Shown here piece after piece: positions 1-5,409 of a stretch of 12,368 bases of DNA (position 1 is its first letter; every line of letters begins with the position of its first letter). Below the pieces are notes generated by a model. The model was not told the origin of the DNA. It searched no databases and saw nothing but the letters and a program-made list of their open reading frames with translations. The position numbers and the translations under genes were made by a program. This DNA comes from JAICKM01 sp035693165. Its GTDB lineage: Bacteria; Chloroflexota; Chloroflexia; QHBQ01; JAICKM01. The stretch spans positions 1-12,368 of the forward strand of contig DASSGZ010000093.1 in NCBI GenBank assembly GCA_035693165.1. Direction: 5' to 3'.

Positions 1-493
1 GCCAGAACCGCCCGCTGACGCTGGTCAGCGCCAGGCAGCCGATGACAAACGATTGCGCCGCGGCGGGATTGGTCAGGTGGCCGAGGCGCGGCGTATGGGA
101 GCGGAGCCAGGAGACAGCCTGGTGCGTGGTGCGGTCAGGATACTTGGTGAAGGATGCGCTGAGCACGTTGAGGCGGTCGCGCAACTGGTCGACATCGTGG
201 TAGTCGCCCCAGGCGCAGACGCTGGTCCAGCCCGCGCCTTCGGTCAGATCGAGTTGGAAGCAGACGCCGCGCGGGGCCGCCTGGAGATTGCGCAGCTTGC
301 GGCCGGGCCGGGTGATGATGTAGATGCGGCCTTCGCGATGGAGGAATTGCAGCGGGACCACGTAGCAGTGGCCGGGATGGGCGCCGGTGGGCGGGGCGTA
401 GGTTGCCAGCCGGCCAAAAGGCGCGCCGTCCAGCAGGGCAAAAATGGCGGATGCCGGTAGTTTGTCCGGGGCGGCCCGCTCCTCTGTGCTCAC
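1..493 (-). CDS. Pyridoxamine 5'-phosphate oxidase-like flavin split-barrel protein (C-terminus beyond window)
   Basis: About 164 residues are visible, translated from a GTG at 493 and running off the left edge. The N-terminal half reads as an FMN-binding split barrel: 'FGRLAT' near residues 26-31, 'YVVPLQF' near 45-51, 'EGRIYIITRPGRKLRNLQAAPR' -like text near 54-75 (a basic patch that in this family contacts the FMN phosphate), then 'VCFQLDL' and 'WTSVCAWGDY'. Family members are usually cofactor-binding oxidases, F420/FMN reductases or haem-associated proteins; the substrate here cannot be told. GTG 493 is preferred because the protein then begins MSTEERAAPDK and a good promoter lies immediately upstream; a GTG 17 codons earlier is in frame but would lie upstream of that promoter's -10. 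No Shine-Dalgarno is visible. The gene is divergent from the desaturase. The fold call is solid; the enzyme activity is not known. Confidence 0.82.
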   Translation of the reverse strand, partial: MSTEERAAPDKLPASAIFALLDGAPFGRLATYAPPTGAHPGHCYVVPLQFLHREGRIYIITRPGRKLRNLQAAPRGVCFQLDLTEGAGWTSVCAWGDYHDVDQLRDRLNVLSASFTKYPDRTTHQAVSWLRSHTPRLGHLTNPAAAQSFVIGCLALTSVSGRFW

Positions 494-499
494 GCCCGC

Positions 500-528
500 A
501 GCATAGCATAGCGGCCCGCAGGCGTCAA
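500..528 (-). promoter_or_regulatory. Promoter of the split-barrel gene (possibly leaderless)
   Basis: On the minus strand, -35 TTGACG (528-523) and -10 TATGCT (505-500) are separated by 17 bp, and the -10 is preceded by TGC, an extended -10 element. Only six bases lie between the -10 and the GTG at 493, so transcription would be expected to start at or next to the start codon. This agrees with the lack of a ribosome binding site. Confidence 0.55.
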
Positions 529-603
529 GCGGCGGACCGGCCACCCGGTCATCAATTCGCCGCACAGGAACGCAGAACGCGAAGATTATTTATGTAAGTA
601 TTG

Positions 604-632
604 TTCTTCGCTTCCTTCGCGTCTTCGTGGTG
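604..632 (+). repeat. Short dispersed repeat of the 'ttcgcgtcttcgtggtg' type
   Basis: The 29-bp stretch consists of two imperfect TTCTTCGC/TTCCTTCGC units followed by GTCTTCGTGGTG. The same kind of sequence is scattered between genes in many unrelated bacterial genomes, as I recall it. Only one copy is seen in this window, so the call rests on recognition rather than on local recurrence. It lies between two divergent genes and is not part of a convincing reading frame. Confidence 0.4.
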
Positions 633-718
633 CAGAATCAGGGTCTATGACCGGCCGGCAGGCGAGTCTACCGGGGGCGGCGTCCGGAGGGACCCGCGCC
701 GGCGGGGGCCGGGCGTGC

Positions 719-747
719 TGGACTTTAGCGAGCGCATCGAGTACAAT
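719..747 (+). promoter_or_regulatory. Distal promoter P1 of the desaturase
   Basis: The -35 TGGACT (719-724) and -10 TACAAT (742-747; 5 of 6 consensus bases) are separated by 17 bp. It points to the acyl-ACP desaturase and would give a leader of about 200 nt. The leader contains short inverted repeats (for example ATTGTC 820-825 with GACAAT 863-868, and a GCGT/ACGC hairpin at 841-851), but no known riboswitch class was recognised. Confidence 0.5.
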
Positions 748-781
748 ACGGTGCTGTATAGCGTCCGCCACTCGGGGCGGC

Positions 782-810
782 TGGACTCCATCCGGCAATG
801 ATGGTATTAA
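782..810 (+). promoter_or_regulatory. Proximal promoter P2 of the desaturase
   Basis: A second -35 TGGACT (782-787), identical to that of P1 and within the same GCTGGACT octamer, is followed after 17 bp by TATTAA (805-810), which is preceded by TGG as an extended -10. Elements and spacing copy those of P1 exactly 63 bp downstream, so the pair looks like tandem promoters for the same gene. Confidence 0.45.
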
Positions 811-954
811 TTTTGCACCATTGTCGTCCGGCTGCCACCGGCGTGACACGCAGGCAGGGATAGACAATACCTGTGTCGCCACACGGTACACCTGAGACGA
901 TTGTATTAGGCTGCGGACGATACGCAGGTGAAGGAAAGGAACGAAGTCCGTCTT

Positions 955-1881
955 ATGAAAATGACTGCTATTGATCAGCGGCTGGAAGGCAGGCTCAAGG
1001 AACTTTATCAACGCCATCTGGAGCGCACCGAAAAGATTGACTGGAGCTACCATACGTTGATCCCCTGGGAGCGGGGGCGCAATTTCAACACCGATCCCTG
1101 GTCCCCGGAGCAGGTCACGATCTCCGCTGACCTGCATATTGCCGTCGAGACGGCGTTGCTGACCGAAGTGAACCTGCCCTGGTTCACCACCGGCCTGACC
1201 GACATCTTCCGCGGGTCGTTGGAAGTGATCCAGGATTTTATCCGCACCTGGACCTCGGAAGAAGATCAGCACTCGGATGTGTTGCAGACTTATCTGCTGG
1301 TGACGCGCAACAGCGACCCGGTGCGGCTGCACAAGCTCCGCAAAACAGTGGTGCGCAATGCCTGGACACCGGGCGAAGCCAGCCCGTTTGTGGGTATGGT
1401 CTACACGGCCGTGCAGGAGCTGTCCACCCAGGCATATTATGTCAATATAGCCAAAAAGGCCGACCAGGAAGATCCGCAACTGGCGCTCATCCTGCGCCGC
1501 CTGGCGAAGGACGAAACGCTGCACTATACCTTCTACCGCGATGCCGTGAAGGCCCATCTGGAGTTGAACCCGAACCTGATCGAGGAAGTGGCCGACGTGA
1601 TGATGAACTTTGCCATGCCGGGCCACCTGATGCCCGACTTCAAGTCGCGCATCGAGGTAATCGGCGAGCGCGCGAATTACGGCGTAGCCGAGTTCTTTAA
1701 GTACGTGGTGGCGGTGCTGATGGACATCTGGGATGTCCGGCGGCTGCAGCCGACCGCGCCGGACGCCATCAAAGCGTTGGAGCGCCTGAATAAGCACGTC
1801 GATTGGATGGCCCGCCTGGCCGTGATCGCCGAGAAGCGCCGCGCCAAGACGCTGGCTGCCGTCGCGAGCAACGGACACTAA
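955..1881 (+). CDS. Acyl-[acyl-carrier-protein] desaturase (soluble di-iron)
   Basis: A soluble ferritin-like di-iron enzyme of the fatty acid desaturase type 2 family (plant stearoyl-ACP desaturase, mycobacterial DesA). It introduces a double bond into ACP-bound acyl chains using O2 and reduced ferredoxin, setting membrane fluidity. The expected iron-ligand pattern is present over 308 residues: Glu in 'ETALLTEVNLP' (about 65-75), 'EEDQH' (102-106), Glu155 in 'VQELSTQ', and 'DETLH' (186-190), i.e. two E/DExxH-type motifs. The length fits bacterial members. ATG 955 was chosen over GTG 928 because AAGGAAAGGA (931-940) lies upstream of 955 but inside the longer form; its spacing of 14 is long, and ATG 961 is also possible. 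It stands alone, with tandem promoters upstream and a strong terminator downstream. Chain length and double-bond position cannot be told. Confidence 0.9.
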   Translation: MKMTAIDQRLEGRLKELYQRHLERTEKIDWSYHTLIPWERGRNFNTDPWSPEQVTISADLHIAVETALLTEVNLPWFTTGLTDIFRGSLEVIQDFIRTWTSEEDQHSDVLQTYLLVTRNSDPVRLHKLRKTVVRNAWTPGEASPFVGMVYTAVQELSTQAYYVNIAKKADQEDPQLALILRRLAKDETLHYTFYRDAVKAHLELNPNLIEEVADVMMNFAMPGHLMPDFKSRIEVIGERANYGVAEFFKYVVAVLMDIWDVRRLQPTAPDAIKALERLNKHVDWMARLAVIAEKRRAKTLAAVASNGH

Positions 1882-1920
1882 ACGCCGCGAGGCGGGGCCT
1901 GCCCGCCCCTGATGGTGCGT

Positions 1921-1954
1921 AAAGCTCCGGCGCCCTGGTGCCGGAGCTTTTGCT
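1921..1954 (+). terminator. Intrinsic terminator after the desaturase
   Basis: A 13-14 bp stem (AAAGCTCCGGC... pairing with ...GCCGGAGCTTT, one G-T pair and a tiny loop) is followed by TTTTGCTTT. It starts 40 bp past the stop codon. Its A-rich 5' arm also gives T residues on the other strand, so it may work in both directions. Confidence 0.8.
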
Positions 1955-1956
1955 TT

Positions 1957-2076
1957 GACGAGACTCTTCGCTGCGCTCAGAGTGACCCGGAACAGTAGAA
2001 TTGTCATTCTGAGCGCAGCGAAGAATCTCGTCTCGTTGGGGTACACGACGAGACTCTGCGCTGCGCTCAGAGTGAC
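1957..2076. repeat. Three copies of a 30-bp 'CGCTGCGCTCAGAGTGAC' repeat
   Basis: Copies lie at 1957-1986 (plus), 2003-2032 (inverted) and 2047-2076 (plus). Each runs from GACGAGACTCTTCGCTGCGC through TCAGAGTGAC, with a few changes: copy 2 reads GATTCTTCGC and CAGAATGAC in the same sense, and copy 3 has CTGCGC for CTTCGC. Copies 1 and 2 face each other and could form a 30-bp stem around a 16-nt loop; copies 2 and 3 could form the alternative stem. This family is common between genes in many bacterial genomes. It fills most of the gap between desaturase and dehydrogenase and carries no gene of its own. Confidence 0.8.
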
Positions 2077-2142
2077 AAGCACTCTGTGATGGGCTTGTGC
2101 TCCGAATGACAACGCGGTAACGGTAGTGGAAAGGAGCGCCTG

Positions 2143-3195
2143 GTGAAAAGCTGGCAATTCGCCGAGTTCGGCGGCCCGGAGCAATTGGCGCGCCTGGAGC
2201 GCGAGACCCCCACCCCCGGCGCCGGGGAAGTGCGTTTGCGCGTGGCCTATTGCGGGGTGAACCCCATCGACATGAGCACCCTGCGCGGGCGCTTCGCCAA
2301 CCTGCCCCTGCCGCACACGCCGGGCTGCGAGGTGGCCGGAGTGGTCGACGCGGTGGGGCCGGGCGTGACGAGTCCGCCGGTGGGCACGCGGGTGGCGCTG
2401 GCCTTCCGGCGCTACTGCGACCGCTGCTACTACTGCCTGCGCGGGCGCGAGATCGACTGCGCGACCTATCTCGGCGAGCCGGGGCTGCCGATCCTCGGCG
2501 TGCAGACCGCCGGCGGGTTCGCCGAGTACCTCGTGGTCCCGGCGCGCAACGCCATCCCCGTGCCGGAGGGCCTGCCGCTGGCCCAGGCGGGCGCGGCGGC
2601 GCTCGACGGGGCCACCGCGCACCACCTGGTGGACCGGGCGGGGGTCCAGGCGGGCGAAAATGTGCTGGTGGTCGGGGCAACCGGGGGCATCGGGACGTAT
2701 GCGGTGCAGTTCGCCGCGCGGCGCGGGGCGACGGTGTGGGCGCTGGCGCGCGGCGCCGAGGCGGCAGAGCGACTGCGCGCGCTGGGCGCGGCAGCGGTCA
2801 TCGACCGCGAGCAGGAGGATGTGAACGCGCGTGTCCGCGAACTGAGCGCCGGGCGCGGCGTGGATGTTGCGCTCGACCCACTGGGATCGGCTACCTGGCC
2901 GATGAGTATCGCGGCGCTGGCCCAGGGCGGGCGCTACGCCACCTGCGGGGTGCTGACCGGCGCGCAGGTCACACTCGACCTGGGGCCGTTCTACAACCGC
3001 CAGCAGCAGATCATCGGCTCCACCGGGGGGAGCCGGGGCGACCTGGCCGAGACGCTGGCCGCCGCCGCCGCGGGGCAGGTCACGGGGACGATCTGGCGGA
3101 CCTATCCCCTGGCCGAGGCGCCGCAGGCGATGACCGCGCTGAGCGATCCGGCGCGCCTGGGCAAAATCCTGCTGGCGATCGGCGGGGAGGCGTAG
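2143..3195 (+). CDS. Zinc-type MDR dehydrogenase / quinone oxidoreductase-like protein
   Basis: A 350-residue medium-chain dehydrogenase/reductase: N-terminal GroES-like domain (about 1-135), then a Rossmann domain with the nucleotide motif 'GATGGIG' (178-184). It probably uses NAD(P)H to reduce or oxidise small carbonyls, quinones or enones; the substrate is unknown. 'CGVNPID' (37-43) is the quinone-reductase signature: the position of the catalytic zinc Cys is Asn40, and the GHE motif is 'GCE' (Cys62). The four-cysteine structural-zinc lobe of alcohol dehydrogenases is kept, however: Cys92, 95, 98 and 106 in 'CDRCYYCLRGREIDC'. GTG 2143 is fixed by AAGGAG (2131-2136) six bases upstream. The gene is single, preceded by repeats and convergent with the small methyltransferase. 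No convincing promoter was seen just upstream; a weak TTGTGC-17-TAACGG at 2095-2123 is possible. Confidence 0.88.
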   Translation: MKSWQFAEFGGPEQLARLERETPTPGAGEVRLRVAYCGVNPIDMSTLRGRFANLPLPHTPGCEVAGVVDAVGPGVTSPPVGTRVALAFRRYCDRCYYCLRGREIDCATYLGEPGLPILGVQTAGGFAEYLVVPARNAIPVPEGLPLAQAGAAALDGATAHHLVDRAGVQAGENVLVVGATGGIGTYAVQFAARRGATVWALARGAEAAERLRALGAAAVIDREQEDVNARVRELSAGRGVDVALDPLGSATWPMSIAALAQGGRYATCGVLTGAQVTLDLGPFYNRQQQIIGSTGGSRGDLAETLAAAAAGQVTGTIWRTYPLAEAPQAMTALSDPARLGKILLAIGGEA

Positions 3196-3198
3196 CGC

Positions 3199-3229
3199 GG
3201 TAGCCCGGCGGCCCAAGCCGCCGGCTACC
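3199..3229 (+). terminator. Hairpin after the MDR gene
   Basis: GGTAGCC-CGGCGGC pairs with GCCGCCG-GCTACC around a CCAA loop, with one bulged C, and TTTAC follows. It begins four bases after the stop codon. The T-run is short, so it may instead be a repeat of the common 'GTAGCCGGCGGC' palindromic type; both readings are possible. Confidence 0.5.
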
Positions 3230-3316
3230 TTTACGAAGGCCGCCTGCGCGGCCTGACAGGGTGCCTCGCCTTTACGCCCGGCTGCAATCACGGCGCGGCA
3301 AGCGGACCGAGTCGTT

Positions 3317-3346
3317 GTAGGGGCCGGTTTGAAACCGGCCCGCCCC
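3317..3346 (+). repeat. GTAGGGGCCGGTTT palindromic repeat, convergent junction 1
   Basis: GTAGGGGCCGGTTT, one G, then AAACCGGCCC forms a 10-bp perfect stem at 3321-3341, followed by GCCCC that extends the symmetry. The first 24 bases match the reverse complement of 9520-9543 at 23 positions. It lies between the 3' ends of the MDR gene and the small methyltransferase gene. Confidence 0.8.
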
Positions 3347-3358
3347 GACCATCCCCAA

Positions 3359-3901
3359 TCAGGCCGGCGGGCCGGGGTTGCGGCTGAGCGCGGAATAGAT
3401 TTCGCCGAGGAAGCGACTGGGGACGGTGGCGAGCAGGCGGGTATCGACAAACCCGGCGTCCTGCGCGCGGGCGACCCAGGTGGGATAGGAGAAGGGGTGC
3501 GGTACCCACATATTGCCGTGGTCCGTGTTGTATTCCACCACGATCAGCCGCCCGCCGGGGCGCAGGTAGCCGCGCAGGAGCGCGAGCACCGGAGCGGGGC
3601 GGCGCACAAAATGGAGCGAGTTCGCCATCACAATGCCGTCGAGCGGGGGCAGGTCGAGGGGCCGGGTGAAGTCGGCGGCGAGGGTCTGGACGGCCACGGC
3701 AGGGAACCGGGCGCGCAACGTGCGGGCCTGCACGTCGAGCGCGCCGCGGTCGCGGTCCACCGAATAGATGCGCCCGCCGGGCCCCAGCAGGTCGGCCAGG
3801 GCGAGGGTGAAGGCGCCCTCGCCGGAGCCGAGATCGGCCCAGACGCCGCCCGGCTCCGGCACGCCATCGCGCAAGAGCGCAACATGATCGGCGTGATTCA
3901 G
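3359..3901 (-). CDS. Small class I SAM-dependent methyltransferase, apparent CTG start
   Basis: 180 residues with all Rossmann methyltransferase landmarks: motif I 'DLGSGEGAF' (23-31), acidic end of strand 2 'YSVDRD' (Asp49), 'AADF' (Asp77), 'GIVMANSLHFV' (89-99), and post-motif 'LRPGGRLIVVEY' (113-124). The substrate is unknown. Similarity to SAM binding begins almost at residue 1, so little is missing. No ATG or GTG gives a sensible N-terminus: CTG at 3901 yields 'MNHADHVALLRDG' and has GGGGAG (3916-3911) nine bases upstream, inside the end of the preceding gene, whose stop is five bases before. The next options are a TTG about 10 codons in, or starts far inside the WL-protein gene, whose translation in this frame is Arg/Ala-rich shadow. 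The short gap and order suggest translation coupled to the WL-protein. Family call firm, start less so. Confidence 0.82.
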   Translation of the reverse strand: MNHADHVALLRDGVPEPGGVWADLGSGEGAFTLALADLLGPGGRIYSVDRDRGALDVQARTLRARFPAVAVQTLAADFTRPLDLPPLDGIVMANSLHFVRRPAPVLALLRGYLRPGGRLIVVEYNTDHGNMWVPHPFSYPTWVARAQDAGFVDTRLLATVPSRFLGEIYSALSRNPGPPA

Positions 3902-3906
3902 GGCTG

Positions 3907-5349
3907 CTAGCTCCCCAGGACCTTGCGGCCCAGGCGCTCGCTGGGGCCGCCGCCCAACGCCTGGGCCATTTCGACCACCAACTGGAGTTCTTCCTTCGAG
4001 CAGCCCGCCTGGCGCGCGGCGGCGGCGCCCGCGGCGGCCTCGCCCGGCGCGAGACGCACCAGGGCCATGCCGAAGATCAAGAGCGCGCGAGTCCGCGCAT
4101 CGAGGCCCGCCGCGCGGACGGCCTGCGCGATCGACTCGGGGGTTTGCTCCGGCCCGCCGAGGCCCGCTCCGGCGTTCGGCTGGGCAGGCGCCGCGGGCGG
4201 CGCGGACGGGGCGGGCGGCGGGGCAGCCGGCGACGCTGCGCCCTGGGCCGCATTGGCGGCGGGCCAGGCGGGCGCGGGCGCGCTGTAGGGGCCGGGCTGG
4301 ATCGGCGGCGCCACGGGCGTCTCGTCGCGCAGCCACTCCGGCAACCCGCCGAGGTCGCCGCCGGTGTCCACGGAGGCGGTGGGGCCGGCGCCCGCCTCTT
4401 CGGCCAGCCAGGCGGGCATGGCGGACGGGGCGGACGGGGCCTGTGCCTCTTTAGGGGCAGGCGGCGGGTTGCTCTGGCCGTATTCGGCCAGCCAGGACGG
4501 CACGCCGAGGTCGCCGGTGCCGGGGCCGGCGCTGGGCTCGTTACCGCCGATCTGGGGCATAGTCACGTCGAGGTTGGAGGTGGGCAGCCGGCCCACGATG
4601 CGGTTGCCGGCGGCGGGCGCCTCCGGCGGCGCGTCGCGCAGCCACTCGGGCATGGTCACGTCGAGTCCGGTGGGGCCTTCGCCGAACAGGTCGGCGGATT
4701 CCGGGCCGTCGCCGCTCTGCGCCCAATCGGGCTGGGGCAACGGCTGATCGGCATTGGGCCGGGGCCGCTCCGGCGCCGGCTCGGCGGGCGGCGTAGACCG
4801 GCCCATCAGCTTTTGCAGGAAGCCGCCTTTCTGGGGCGGCGCGGGCACATAGGGCGCCGGGTTGGTGTGGGAGGGCTGGCCCACATCCTCCAGATCGAAA
4901 TTCATGTTGGCGATGTCGGCGGGCAGATTGCTGTCGGGGCCCGGCCACGCCGGGCCCTCAGGGGGCGCGCTCTGACCGCTGGGGACAAAGTGCTGGACCG
5001 GGGGCTGGGGCGGATTGGCGGGCGCCGGGAAGGGCAGCGGGCCGGCGGGGGGCCGGGGCGCGGCGGCCTGCGGCGCGGGTGGCGCCGGGGCCTGCGCGGC
5101 GAGCGGGCTGACCGGGATGCCCGCCTCCTGGAACAGCGCCGCCACGGCGGGGTCGGCGGCCTGTACCTGCAGGCGCGCGTCATAGCTGCGCATCACCCCT
5201 TTGAGCTTGGTGACGCTCTCGACCCCGGTAAAGGGATTCACGCCCGCCGGGATCACCAGGACCAGGTCTTTGTCCCGGCGGACCATGCGGCTCAACGTCC
5301 GCACCAGCATCTCCATCGATTCGTCGGGCGCGATTTCATACGTCTGCAT
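3907..5349 (-). CDS. Pro/Ala-rich protein of unknown function with repeated WL motifs and degenerate AhpD/CMD-like C-terminus
   Basis: 480 residues in three parts. Residues 1-85 look folded: alternating strands and helices with 'DLVLVIPAGVNPFTG' and 'DPAVAALFQEAGIPVSP', a small alpha/beta unit of unknown function. Residues 86-400 are rich in Pro, Ala and Gly and probably disordered, with short hydrophobic motifs: 'LDVTMPEWLRD' (229-239), 'LDVTMPQIGG' (260-269, no WL), 'GDLGVPSWLAEYG' (279-291), 'AMPAWLAEEAG' (310-320), 'GDLGGLPEWLRDE' (331-343). Residues 404-478 read like a carboxymuconolactone decarboxylase/AhpD helix bundle ('LDARTRALLIFGMAL ... ARQAGCSKEELQ ... GGGPS'), but the CxxC and its histidine are absent (APGE and Ala/Gly stand there), so no redox activity is expected. 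No signal peptide or membrane segment. GGAGG eight bases before ATG 5349 fixes the start. It sits 60 bp after the glycosidase and five bases before the methyltransferase. A scaffold or adaptor role is inference only. Confidence 0.8.
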   Translation of the reverse strand: MQTYEIAPDESMEMLVRTLSRMVRRDKDLVLVIPAGVNPFTGVESVTKLKGVMRSYDARLQVQAADPAVAALFQEAGIPVSPLAAQAPAPPAPQAAAPRPPAGPLPFPAPANPPQPPVQHFVPSGQSAPPEGPAWPGPDSNLPADIANMNFDLEDVGQPSHTNPAPYVPAPPQKGGFLQKLMGRSTPPAEPAPERPRPNADQPLPQPDWAQSGDGPESADLFGEGPTGLDVTMPEWLRDAPPEAPAAGNRIVGRLPTSNLDVTMPQIGGNEPSAGPGTGDLGVPSWLAEYGQSNPPPAPKEAQAPSAPSAMPAWLAEEAGAGPTASVDTGGDLGGLPEWLRDETPVAPPIQPGPYSAPAPAWPAANAAQGAASPAAPPPAPSAPPAAPAQPNAGAGLGGPEQTPESIAQAVRAAGLDARTRALLIFGMALVRLAPGEAAAGAAAARQAGCSKEELQLVVEMAQALGGGPSERLGRKVLGS

Positions 5350-5409
5350 GCCAAGTTCCTCCGGGATACCGAGGCCGGCGACCGGCTCCCCAGGGCAACG
5401 AACCCCGCG

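Noticed and set aside
601..895. Two small plus-strand frames between the split-barrel and desaturase genes
   Set aside because: They overlap each other, include a dispersed repeat and two promoters, lack ribosome sites and show no domain.
1957..2076. Possible CRISPR array
   Set aside because: Copies alternate in orientation, differ from each other and have unequal spacers of 16 and 14 bp; no cas gene is present.
2250..3203. A 317-codon plus-strand frame inside the MDR gene
   Set aside because: It is an Arg/Gly-rich out-of-frame translation of the MDR coding sequence, with no features of its own.
586..3450. A 954-codon open frame on the minus strand
   Set aside because: It runs antisense to the desaturase and the MDR gene, both with full family motifs, and reads through intergenic repeats. 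It shows no domain and arises from GC-rich codon use.
3902..4336. N-terminal extension of the small methyltransferase up to 4336
   Set aside because: The extra 145 residues are Arg/Ala/Gly-rich and lie entirely within the WL-protein gene in another frame; methyltransferase similarity begins only at 3901.
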